Part shown: positions 16,711-24,146 of the stretch, one piece after another
How positions within the stretch are numbered: the first letter of the stretch is position 1
Layout: every line of letters begins with the position of its first letter
Assembly: GCF_002277895.1 (NCBI RefSeq)
Contig: NZ_CP022999.1
Span: 1,240,001 to 1,304,000, forward strand
Length of the DNA stretch: 64,000 bases
Source: Rhizobium sp. 11515TR
GTDB lineage: Bacteria > Pseudomonadota > Alphaproteobacteria > Rhizobiales > Rhizobiaceae
Reading direction: 5' to 3'
Notes under the pieces: model-generated
Told to the model about the DNA's origin: nothing
Databases searched by the model: none
What the model saw: the letters and a program-made list of their open reading frames with translations, nothing else
Program-made: the position numbers and the translations under genes

Positions 16711-17595
16711 TCAGGAGCCGAAGATGACGAGCTCGGTGAATGTCAGGTCTCCAAGCGAGGGCGGCTTGGGGCCTTTGAAATATTTCGTTCCGCTTCCGGC
16801 AAAGTAACGTCCGACGAGACCGGGCACGGGTCCATTCGCGTCGACGACGCAGAGAAATACGCCTTTTCGCAGGAGATGGTGACCAAGCGCGCCGGCACAC
16901 CGGCTGAGCTTCTCGGGCGTGCGGCTGTAAATCACCTGGGCACTCGGGATAATGCCATGGAAGATGCGGCGTGTCTTGAACACGAAGGGAAATGCCTCGT
17001 CGCCGTCGACACAAATCAACGACAGACATCCGAGTGCCGCATGCTGGAGAAGGATCTCCCTATCGCCCTCCGAGAGCATCGACATTTCTGGAAGATCGGA
17101 GCGAGCTTCGAGCACATGAGAAGGCCGCCTCACAGCACTCAGCATCGGGAGGAAAGCAAGCTGCCCATCGGCATAGCGGCGGAAGCCGAGCGCCTCGTTG
17201 ACCTTTATGGTTCCCGGCGCCGGAGAAACGTTGATATAGGTGACATTCTTTCGTCTGAGCGCCGCAATCACCATCTTGCCGGCAAAAGCTCGGTATTCCG
17301 GATCGACGGACCAGCTTGACAGATTGCAGCGGAGCTCTTCTCCTTCCACTCCTTCGTGCCGAAAATAAAGCGCCAGTAAGACGCCGACGATGCGTCCGGA
17401 CATATCCAGAACGAAGCCGTATTTCGGCAGGTCGGGTACGAAAGGCCGTTTTTCCATGCGCGTAACGGCGCGCTCCCAATAGCTTCGATCGCGCGTCGGA
17501 AAATTTCTGCGGAGGCAATCGATGATACCATCCCAATCGCTCTCTTCAATCGGTCGGCAAGTAAGTCCAGGAGGAAATGCGCCCAAAACTGCCAT
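16711..17595 (-). CDS. GNAT-like acyltransferase of the exopolysaccharide cluster
   Basis: 294 residues. The N-terminal 150 residues look like a GNAT fold: RPIEESDWDGIIDCLRRNFP, YGFVLDMSGRIVGVLLALYF, WSVDPEYRAFAGKMVIAALRR and the final NEALGFRRYADG, which is the usual GNAT end. The C-terminal half is unrecognised. It could acylate sugars of the repeat unit or a nucleotide-sugar precursor. It lies on the minus strand, convergent with the polymerase gene, 113 bases downstream of the oxidoreductase gene with an AT-rich gap between. Proteins of this type recur in rhizobial polysaccharide loci but the reaction is not established here. Confidence 0.65.
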   Translation of the reverse strand: MAVLGAFPPGLTCRPIEESDWDGIIDCLRRNFPTRDRSYWERAVTRMEKRPFVPDLPKYGFVLDMSGRIVGVLLALYFRHEGVEGEELRCNLSSWSVDPEYRAFAGKMVIAALRRKNVTYINVSPAPGTIKVNEALGFRRYADGQLAFLPMLSAVRRPSHVLEARSDLPEMSMLSEGDREILLQHAALGCLSLICVDGDEAFPFVFKTRRIFHGIIPSAQVIYSRTPEKLSRCAGALGHHLLRKGVFLCVVDANGPVPGLVGRYFAGSGTKYFKGPKPPSLGDLTFTELVIFGS

Positions 17596-17662
17596 GATAA
17601 ACTCCGTAATATTGTCGAATACAGAACTGCGTTATTCACATTTTAGAAACATAATATATTTC

Positions 17663-17674
17663 TATTAGTGAATA
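17663..17674 (+). promoter_or_regulatory. Second copy of the 12-mer TATTAGTGAATA
   Basis: It lies in the AT-rich 113-base gap between the oxidoreductase and GNAT genes, identical to the copy at 11693-11704 (opposite strand). A partial relative, TTATTAGT followed by ATTCAG, is at 19973-19986 upstream of the WecG-like gene. The sites may be bound by one regulator of the cluster or may contribute AT-rich promoter elements. Confidence 0.35.
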
Positions 17675-17708
17675 TTACCAGAAACAGCGTGCCTGCTTAT
17701 CAATCCGG

Positions 17709-18962
17709 CTATGTCACAGGCTTCGAGTTCAGCACAGCGGATCGCAACGCAGACCTGGCGCGTACCGTCTTGAGCTGATGAAGTTTTGTCGCAAGAGCAG
17801 GACTTATGTTTTCGAGGCCGTATAGCATGCGTCGCCGCATGAAATGGAGCTGGCGGCGCAGACGCCACCCGACATCGGTTTTCGCCGTCAGATTGAAGTG
17901 ACGATCGGTCATTTGTACCGAACTGATGTCCATATCAAGCTTTTCCGGGTCGTCGTAATAAGCTGCGATCTTGGTGTGATCGATGGTAGTTTCCGTCATC
18001 CATTGCGGGATATATGTGCAGCACAGGCGCTCTACATCGGTCAGAAGCCGGCTGACGCCGAGTCCGCCTGCCGGACAGGAGGTCAGATAGGCATCTCCGA
18101 TCAGCACGACGCCATCCTGCCGGCAATTGTCGGCAGCTGTTATATCGGTCAGCCAGCTATCGATCCGGCTGCCGATTTCAAAATCGCCAAAGGTGTCGAC
18201 AAGTGACGGGAAGGCAGCCGCGAGCATCCCTTTCGGATTGTCATGCAGTGACTTGACCCATGGATCTCGCGGATCTCGGAACAGAAAGAGGTTGGCTCGT
18301 GTCGTTCCTGGGACCGGAAATAGATTGAGATGGTCGATTCCGTCGCCATCGCCATGATAGGTCAGGGCCGTATGGCGAAATCTGTTGGATCGCAGCGGAC
18401 GAATGTTGAAGCCGAATGCCAGCGGGCGCCTATCGCTGATCTTTCGGTGCAGAATACCGAGATCCCGGCGCAGGGTATCACCCATGCCCGTCGCAATCAC
18501 CAGCAATCGCGTGGTGATTTCGTCCTGACCAAGGATCGATATCCGTTGATGTGCAGCTCCGATCCGCAAAGCGCGGACTTGGCCGACGACGAAATTCACC
18601 GTTTCAGGCAGCGCGCTGCGCATCGCCGTGACGAGCCTGTTGTAGAAAAATCCATAGTGCTGGCCGTATGTCCGGTCCACCACATGCCCCTTGTGCATGT
18701 TGACGATTTCATCGAAGGGTACGGCGGCAGTCGACAGAGGTGCAAATAGCCGAAGTCGCTGAAGTTTTTCGATCGCCTCGCCGCCTATTCTTTCAACGCG
18801 GAATTCCTGGGGAAAGACGCGATGACGATCGATGAGTGTCACCCGATATCCCGCTCGGCCGAGCAGGCAGGCCGCAAGCGTGCCGGAAAGCCCGCCGCCG
18901 ACAATGGCTATGTCTGTGTCCGTTTCGCTCGTTGGTAGTTCGGAATATCGCCTATTCATCAT
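17709..18962 (-). CDS. FAD-dependent oxidoreductase of the exopolysaccharide cluster
   Basis: 417 residues. The Rossmann FAD-binding motif is at the N-terminus (DIAIVGGGLSGTLAACLLGRAGYRVTLIDR), the second FAD contact is LLVIATGMG and the GD motif is VVLIGDAYLTSCPAGGLG, as in the halogenase/geranylgeranyl reductase/PHBH-like group. The start (ATG 18962 or the next ATG 18959) overlaps the stop of the WecG-like gene, so the two are translationally coupled. It may oxidise or reduce a sugar or lipid-carrier intermediate of polysaccharide synthesis; the substrate is not evident. A reading frame continues upstream but only as a shadow of the WecG-like gene. Confidence 0.82.
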   Translation of the reverse strand: MMNRRYSELPTSETDTDIAIVGGGLSGTLAACLLGRAGYRVTLIDRHRVFPQEFRVERIGGEAIEKLQRLRLFAPLSTAAVPFDEIVNMHKGHVVDRTYGQHYGFFYNRLVTAMRSALPETVNFVVGQVRALRIGAAHQRISILGQDEITTRLLVIATGMGDTLRRDLGILHRKISDRRPLAFGFNIRPLRSNRFRHTALTYHGDGDGIDHLNLFPVPGTTRANLFLFRDPRDPWVKSLHDNPKGMLAAAFPSLVDTFGDFEIGSRIDSWLTDITAADNCRQDGVVLIGDAYLTSCPAGGLGVSRLLTDVERLCCTYIPQWMTETTIDHTKIAAYYDDPEKLDMDISSVQMTDRHFNLTAKTDVGWRLRRQLHFMRRRMLYGLENISPALATKLHQLKTVRARSALRSAVLNSKPVT

Positions 18963-19768
18963 TTCGAATACCTCAGGATCGCATAGATGGCGTAGGGGTT
19001 GGTCGTCAGGTAGCGCCAGAACAGGCGGCGAGGTTCCATCAGCATCCGCCAGAACCATTCGAAACCGGCTCTCTGGATCCAGATGGGCGCCCTCTTCGTT
19101 CTCTCCGCCAGATGGTCGAAGAGCCCGCCCGATGTCTTGATGATGCCGACATTGGCAAGTCGCGCGGCAAAATCGTGGACGAAGATCTGCTCGCGCGGCA
19201 CGCCAAGGCCGATCCACAATATGTCGGGGGCGAGTGTGTTGATCTCGTCAAGCTTCCGCTCCAAGGCTTCTCCGGCAAGGTAGCCGTGGCAATGGCCCAC
19301 GATGCGCAAGCCGGGATAGCGGGTTTGCACGGCGGCGACCGCTTCACGGTTTGCCGTCTCGGTCGCCCCCAGGAGATAGAAGCTTATGCCTTCCCTTTCA
19401 GCCAGTTCGGCGACATCGTGAAAGAGATCCGTTGTCGCCACGCGCTCGGGAAGCTGCACCCTGCAGAGCAAGCGTGAGGCCATCACCAAGGGCTGGCCGT
19501 CGGCCAGGATCTGATCCGCCTGCTGAAAGAGTTTGGCGATATTGGCATCGGCATGGACGCGTGCGACGACCTCGCCATTGGCCGACGTAAAATAATAGGG
19601 CCGGCTGTCGCGGCGGCGTCTCCGCGCAACATCGATCATGAAGGAAGCAGCATTGCGTCGATTGACGACAGTGATGGGCAACCCGCCGATCAACACGCTT
19701 GGAAGCGTAGATGGATAGTCTTGAGCATGAATGGCGGCTCCATGTTCGGGCGCGTCTGCCGGCTTCAT
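18959..19768 (-). CDS. WecG/TagA/CpsF-family glycosyltransferase (GT26)
   Basis: 269 residues from ATG 19768, preceded by AGGAGAG. Family features: RPYYFTSANGEVVARVHAD, ADGQPLVMASRL, FYLLGATETANREAV, PDILWIGLGVPREQIFVHDFA and the C-terminal IKTSGGLFDHLAERTKRAP with WFWRMLMEPRRLFWRYL. GT26 enzymes transfer ManNAc, ManNAcA or hexoses to the lipid-linked oligosaccharide. An in-frame ATG at 19921 also has GGAGG just upstream and would add 51 polar residues, so two nested forms are possible; the shorter fits the family. It heads the minus-strand unit with the oxidoreductase gene. Confidence 0.88.
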   Translation of the reverse strand: MKPADAPEHGAAIHAQDYPSTLPSVLIGGLPITVVNRRNAASFMIDVARRRRRDSRPYYFTSANGEVVARVHADANIAKLFQQADQILADGQPLVMASRLLCRVQLPERVATTDLFHDVAELAEREGISFYLLGATETANREAVAAVQTRYPGLRIVGHCHGYLAGEALERKLDEINTLAPDILWIGLGVPREQIFVHDFAARLANVGIIKTSGGLFDHLAERTKRAPIWIQRAGFEWFWRMLMEPRRLFWRYLTTNPYAIYAILRYSK

Positions 19769-20392
19769 TTGACTCTCCTGATTTAAAATCTGATCTTCGG
19801 AAACAAGATGCGCATCAGCGGCGTCCGAGCCATTGTTGCCGGACTTTTGAACGCCAGTCGTGATTGAGTAAGCTCTTCCTGAATATCTTTGAGAGTCTGT
19901 ACCAATATCTTGCACAACCATTACCTCCGCTTGCGTAATGGTTATCTAATATGACTTGGAAAGTTAAGGCGTTTATTAGTATTCAGTTAATATGTAAATT
20001 TCTAAATAAATAATATGCGCATGAACTGAATTTCATGTGGAGTTAAATCTTTCGCCACGCAATGTGCATTACAGAATTATTTCAATAGCTTAAGTAGCTC
20101 CTGAATAATTCTGTTCGCGTGGGCACATCGGAAACACCACAGCGACTGGCTCAGGTATGGAGGAGCGCGTCAGCTGTTCCTCCCCCTTAAAGGGTTCTGT
20201 CGCACGTTCCAGATTCAAACAATATACGACCCTAGCGTTAGTCTGCCTTCGGATGGCAGCGATGTGTAAAAGTCGGGGGACTGCTCGATGAGTGCAATCA
20301 TTGAGATTGTATGTCCGTATCCTCCAAGTGACCACCAGTGGCTTGATCGCGCTTACATAAAGTGTTATATAATTAGTTATGTAAATTGTGAA
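19769..20392. other. AT-rich intergenic region between the exopolysaccharide cluster and marR
   Basis: About 620 bases without a convincing gene; 19769-19921 could be a 5' extension of the WecG-like gene. The part 19935-20110 is clearly richer in A+T than its surroundings and should hold the promoter of the minus-strand unit. It contains an imperfect hairpin: CAGAATTATT (20072-20081) pairs with AATAATTCTG (20104-20113), with CCACGC (20055-20060) and GCGTGG (20117-20122) able to extend it. 20120-20340 shows no recognisable coding; the plus-strand ATG at 20288 is upstream of the likely marR promoter and is probably not used. Confidence 0.5.
20353..20384. promoter_or_regulatory. Inverted repeat and -10 box before marR
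   Basis: TTACATAA (20353-20360) and its complement TTATGTAA (20377-20384) flank 16 bases that contain TATAAT (20368-20373). The repeat ends 8 bases before the ATG at 20393. Such a placement fits autorepression by the MarR protein encoded next. A -35 box is not clear (TTGATC at 20343-20348 has a 19-base spacer). Confidence 0.55.
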
Positions 20393-20896
20393 ATGGAGAT
20401 CGCTTTGACTGAAGATATTGTGAGGGCGATGGGGTTTCTCTGTCTTGGCAGCCGGTTTCGCCGGATCGGCGAGCGTCTGCAGGCCGACACACAGCAGATC
20501 ATGGAGGAGCTGGACGTCTCTTTGCAGTCTGCCCAGTATCCGTTTCTCGCAGCCATCGATCGTGCCGGGCCGCTAACGATCGGCGAGCTTGCCCAGGCCG
20601 TCGGCATCACTCAGCCGGGTGCGACGCGCACCGTCTCGCAGCTTCTGGAATTGGGCTATGTCGACATGCAGGCCTCGACCGAAGACCAGCGTCGTCGTCT
20701 GATCTCTCTGACTTCCAGGGGACAGGAGCTCGTCGACTATTCGAAAAAATTCGTCTGGCCGCGCATCGAGCAGGCGGTCCGTGAGCTCTGCGGCGACCTT
20801 TCCGGGCCGATATTGCAACAACTGGCCGCAATCGAGGACGGCTTGGCCGAAGCTCCGCTCAGGCGGCGCGGCACCTTCGGCAAGGAGAAGCAATGA
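20393..20896 (+). CDS. MarR-family transcriptional regulator
   Basis: 167 residues from ATG 20393. The ATG at 20288 would add 35 residues encoded across the promoter-like TATAAT and is unlikely. The winged helix is clear: LTIGELAQAVGITQPGATRTVSQLLELGYVDMQASTEDQRRRLISLTSRG. MarR proteins bind inverted repeats as dimers and usually repress adjacent genes until a small ligand binds. The stop overlaps the start of the GNAT gene (ATGA), so the two are one operon and the GNAT is a likely co-regulated partner. Confidence 0.9.
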   Translation: MEIALTEDIVRAMGFLCLGSRFRRIGERLQADTQQIMEELDVSLQSAQYPFLAAIDRAGPLTIGELAQAVGITQPGATRTVSQLLELGYVDMQASTEDQRRRLISLTSRGQELVDYSKKFVWPRIEQAVRELCGDLSGPILQQLAAIEDGLAEAPLRRRGTFGKEKQ

Positions 20897-21578
20897 TGAG
20901 CCACATTCTCGACCGCCCGATCTGGAGCGCCCTTGAAACCGCTCATGCGTCACTGGCGGAGGGCAACAGGTATGCGCGCCGTTACCCGCCTTCCATCGTG
21001 CCCTTTGCGGCGTCCGCGGACAATTCGGTCGAAAGTCTCGAAGCCCTGGCAAGGCTGCCTTCGGGGAAGAGGTCATGGCGATCGTCGAGGCGGAGCCCAT
21101 CATCGTTCCTGAAGGGTTGGTGACCCTTTCCAGTACCAGGCTCGTGCAGATGATGGCGCAGCGCCCTTGCGAGCGGATCTCGGATCGCCGGGTCGTGCCG
21201 CTGACGGAGGCCGATGCCGCCGATATGCTGGCGCTTGCCACACTCACGAAGCCTGGCCCCTTCACGCTGCGCGCACAGAGCCTCGGTTCCTTCTGGGGCG
21301 TGAAGATCGATGGGCGTCTTGTCGCCATGGCAGGTCAGCGCATGCGCCAGACCGGATTTGCCGAGCTTAGCGGCCTCTGCACCCATCCTGATTTTCAGGG
21401 ACGAGGCCTCGGCACTTTGCTCTTCCGTTTCGTGGCTGGTGAGATCGCAGCTCGAGGTGAAACCGCTTATCTGCACGCTTACACCACGAACGCCCCCGCA
21501 ATTGCGCTCTATGAAGCGATGGGCTTTCGCCTCCGCTCTGAGATGAACCTCTGCGTCGTCAAACGGCGGGCGGTTTGA
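20893..21578 (+). pseudogene. GNAT-family N-acetyltransferase split by a one-base deletion
   Basis: The first frame (20893-21123) gives MMSHILDRPIWSALETAHAS...ALARLPSG; the second (from about 21066) gives EEVMAIVEAEPIIVPEGL and then a complete GNAT domain with GLCTHPDFQGRGLGTLLFRFV (acetyl-CoA loop) and NAPAIALYEAMGF. Adding one G to the four-G run at 21063-21066 restores a continuous protein of about 228 residues (LPSGEEVMAIVEAE). This is therefore either a recent frameshift or a sequencing error. The C-terminal domain alone could be translated from ATG 21075 as 167 residues and may still be active. Substrate unknown. Confidence 0.75.
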
Positions 21579-21603
21579 TTTTCCTTTGTCGCAGTAAGGG
21601 CGA

Positions 21604-22230
21604 TCACTGCTGCTGCAGCGCGAGCCTCAGGCCTAATGCCATATAGATCGTGCCTATGACCTTTCCCTGCCATCGGCCGATGGTGCGGTTGCGGCGCAGC
21701 CAACCACCGATCGAGCCGGCACCGACCGCCAGAAGCGAGGTCACGCCGATGCTGAGGATGACGAAGATCGCTCCCAGCAGCGCGAATTGCCCGATGACGG
21801 ACCCGCTTTCCGGATGGATGAACTGCGGTAGGAAGGCCAGGAAGAAAAGCGCTGTCTTCGGGTTGAGGATTTCGGTGAAGAAACCCTGCCGAAACGCGCG
21901 CATGGGAGTAATAGCCTGAGCAGTCGGCAGGTCGATGCTACCGCTTTTCTCGACAAAAGCCTTGAAACCCAAATAGATCAGATAGATGACACCGGCATAT
22001 TTGACGATCTCGAAGGCCAGCGCGGATGTGGCCAGCAATGCCGACAATCCGAAGGTCGCCATCATCGTATGGAAGAGATCGCCGGCGGCGATTCCAACGC
22101 CGGTAGCCAATCCCACGCGCTTGCCGCCACTGACCGCCCTGGCGAGCGTGAGCAACGTGGCAGGCCCTGGAATGACCATCAGGCCAAATACCACCAATAT
22201 ATAAGTCGTCAAAACACCGAGGCTGATCAT
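21604..22230 (-). CDS. LysE/RhtB-family amino-acid exporter
   Basis: 208 residues with six membrane segments. The signature GPATLLTLARAVSGGKRVGLATGVGIAAGDLFH near residue 25 is that of the LysE/RhtB family, which exports amino acids or homoserine lactones; FFTEILNPKTALFFLAFLPQFI is also typical. The ATG at 22230 begins MISLGVLTTYILVV after an AGAGAG ribosome site; an upstream ATG (22260) adds 10 unconserved residues. It is convergent with the GNAT gene. Substrate cannot be deduced. Confidence 0.9.
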   Translation of the reverse strand: MISLGVLTTYILVVFGLMVIPGPATLLTLARAVSGGKRVGLATGVGIAAGDLFHTMMATFGLSALLATSALAFEIVKYAGVIYLIYLGFKAFVEKSGSIDLPTAQAITPMRAFRQGFFTEILNPKTALFFLAFLPQFIHPESGSVIGQFALLGAIFVILSIGVTSLLAVGAGSIGGWLRRNRTIGRWQGKVIGTIYMALGLRLALQQQ

Positions 22231-22504
22231 CGATCTCTCTGAAGTTGGGTGCCGTCTCAAAGTCTCCGTTACATGGAAACCTTGTATCCGTTGTTAGCTT
22301 GCTTGAAGACTAATCGTTTCAGGGATCGTTGCAACAACCATGTCGAGTTCAGGTCGACAGTGTCCGCTGCTGGCAATCCGGCCTCTTTCGCCGATCTGGG
22401 CTTTCTATCGGCTGTTCTATTCCTCCAGCATTGCCACCTGGTCTATAGTATGGGTTTCAAGGTTTAGCGCTTCACAATGGAGTTTGAAATTGAGCACAGC
22501 GTTC

Positions 22505-22972
22505 ATGAAGGAAGAAAGCGCTGAAACGGCCGCGGAAACCGTATTGCCCGATCGGCCGATTTCTCCGCATCCGAACCGCGTCACCGAGGCGGGCCTGAAG
22601 GCTCTGGAATCGCAGCTTCAGGACGCGCGCAAAGCCTATGAAGCAGCAAACGCAATCGAGGATATCAACGAACGCCGACGGCAGACAGCTATTCCATTGC
22701 GCGATGCACGCTATTTCGCGGAAAGGGTTCGCACCGCCGAAGTCATGCCGGCGCCGGCCTCCTCTGAGGTCGTCGCTTTTGGAAGCACGGTCACCTACAG
22801 CCGTGAGGATGGCCGCGTGCAAAAATATCGCATCGTCGGAGAGGACGAGGCCGATCCCAAGGCGGGATCGATTTCCTACGTCTCACCCGTTGCAAGATTG
22901 CTGATGGGAAAGACGGTTGGCGATGTCCTGACCCTTGGCAAGGAAGAACTGGAGATCACGGCGATCGAATAG
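22505..22972 (+). CDS. GreA/GreB-like elongation factor lacking the usual acidic tip
   Basis: 155 residues from ATG 22505; codons further upstream do not look coding. The N-terminal half is a helical hairpin (RVTEAGLKALESQLQDARKA to RYFAERVRTAEVM) and the C-terminal half is the FKBP-like GreA/B domain (VVAFGSTVTYSREDGRVQKYRIVGEDEADPKAGSISYVSPVARLLMGKTVGDVLTL). GreA stimulates RNA cleavage by RNA polymerase through Asp/Glu residues in the coiled-coil tip motif GDLSENAEY; here the tip reads AIEDINERRRQT and this motif is missing. It may thus be a Gre-factor homologue that binds the secondary channel without cleavage activity. It stands alone. Confidence 0.78.
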   Translation: MKEESAETAAETVLPDRPISPHPNRVTEAGLKALESQLQDARKAYEAANAIEDINERRRQTAIPLRDARYFAERVRTAEVMPAPASSEVVAFGSTVTYSREDGRVQKYRIVGEDEADPKAGSISYVSPVARLLMGKTVGDVLTLGKEELEITAIE

Positions 22973-23018
22973 CGGTTTTCCCGCGCGCCCTCGTTCAGAG
23001 CACGTCTGCAGTTTTCGA

Positions 23019-24038
23019 TCAATGCGCCGGCTCGAACGGCGTTGCGACAGCAACCCTCGACGGCGCCACCTGGAAATCGGCCGGAAGCATCCGGTGATAG
23101 GCGAGCATGAGCTGGCAGGCGCTACGCGCGTCATGGCGCAGATCATGATGGATAACGAAGGTGATCTCGCCGGCGGCGAGCAGCCGGATATTGTCCTGAT
23201 CGAGATCATGGGCGGCAAAGACCGTGCATTCGCGCCGGGCCTCGGTAAAGGCTTTCAAGATGGCACGATTGCCACCGCCGGCCGAATAGACCGCGCGGAT
23301 GTCCGGCTCGCGTTCCAGCGCGTCGCGGACGAGCAGTTCCGTCGTGCGGTCGACGCCGAACCCTTCGGAAATTCGGACGACCGAAAGATGGGGGAAACGC
23401 TCCGCAAGCACATCGCGAAATCCGCGCTCACGCTCGTCCTCGCCGGCAAAAAGGCTGCTCGACAGTGTCACCAACACTTTGCCCGCTCGTTCGCCGGCCA
23501 TGCGGCCGAGCAGATAAGCGGCGGTCGAACCTGCCACACGATTGTCCATGCCGACATAGCTGATACGGGAGTTTTCCGGCAGGTCGGTCACCAGTGTAAC
23601 AACCGGGATCTTTGCTGCCATGAGTTGGGCAGCGAAATCGGCAATGGCCGGCGTCGACGCGGCCTTGAGCACGACACCATGGCTGCCGCGCCGGCGTATG
23701 ACACGCAGGATGGATAGAAGCTCGGCCTCGCCCATCGTCTCGGCTACATGAAAGCGTGCGGAAAATGACGCGGGCCGCATGCCGGGCAATTCAGCCTCGA
23801 AGGCGTCGCGAACGGCCGCCGAGAAGCGCTGCGGCGTGTCCATGACGACATCGATGACGAGACGACGCCCCGCCAAGCCGGATTGCACATATTGCCGCTC
23901 CAGCTCGGCAATCGCCGCTGCGACCCGCGTGCGGGTCACGGCGCGGACGCCTTGGCGTTCATGCATGACCCGATCGACCGTCGCGAGGCTGAGACCAGCC
24001 TGCAGCGCGATGTCTTTCAATGGGAAAGGCGATTTCAA
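23019..24038 (-). CDS. LacI-family transcriptional regulator
   Basis: 339 residues. The N-terminal LacI helix-turn-helix is PLKDIALQAGLSLATVDRVMHERQGVRAVTRTRV, followed by a periplasmic-binding-like sensor domain (type I fold) with GSHGVVLKAASTP, YVGMDNRVAGSTAAYLLGR and AVYSAGGGNRAILKAF. It is divergent from the dioxygenase/SDR pair across a 108-base gap that contains an 11-base direct repeat, so it most likely controls that pair and itself. The ligand is likely a sugar or polyol-like compound, but this is only from the family. Confidence 0.9.
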   Translation of the reverse strand: MKSPFPLKDIALQAGLSLATVDRVMHERQGVRAVTRTRVAAAIAELERQYVQSGLAGRRLVIDVVMDTPQRFSAAVRDAFEAELPGMRPASFSARFHVAETMGEAELLSILRVIRRRGSHGVVLKAASTPAIADFAAQLMAAKIPVVTLVTDLPENSRISYVGMDNRVAGSTAAYLLGRMAGERAGKVLVTLSSSLFAGEDERERGFRDVLAERFPHLSVVRISEGFGVDRTTELLVRDALEREPDIRAVYSAGGGNRAILKAFTEARRECTVFAAHDLDQDNIRLLAAGEITFVIHHDLRHDARSACQLMLAYHRMLPADFQVAPSRVAVATPFEPAH

Positions 24039-24080
24039 GGCTGTTCTTTCTGAGGTGTTTTTGAGGGGTTTTATCTCTTT

Positions 24081-24121
24081 CTCATAAGTCCGACCGAGAC
24101 TAGGATCAACCTCATAAGTCC
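24081..24121. promoter_or_regulatory. Direct repeats in the LacI/dioxygenase divergent promoter
   Basis: CTCATAAGTCC occurs at 24081-24091 and again at 24111-24121, a 30-base period (close to three helical turns). The second copy ends 25 bases before the dioxygenase start. They are direct rather than palindromic, which is unusual for LacI operators; they may be regulator sites or duplicated promoter segments. Confidence 0.5.
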
Positions 24122-24146
24122 AACGTCACTTTGGGAGGAGAACACC

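Noticed and set aside
19935..20110. AT-rich stretch as a replication or transfer origin
   Set aside because: No iterons, DnaA boxes or rep/par genes are nearby; promoter DNA for the EPS unit explains the composition.
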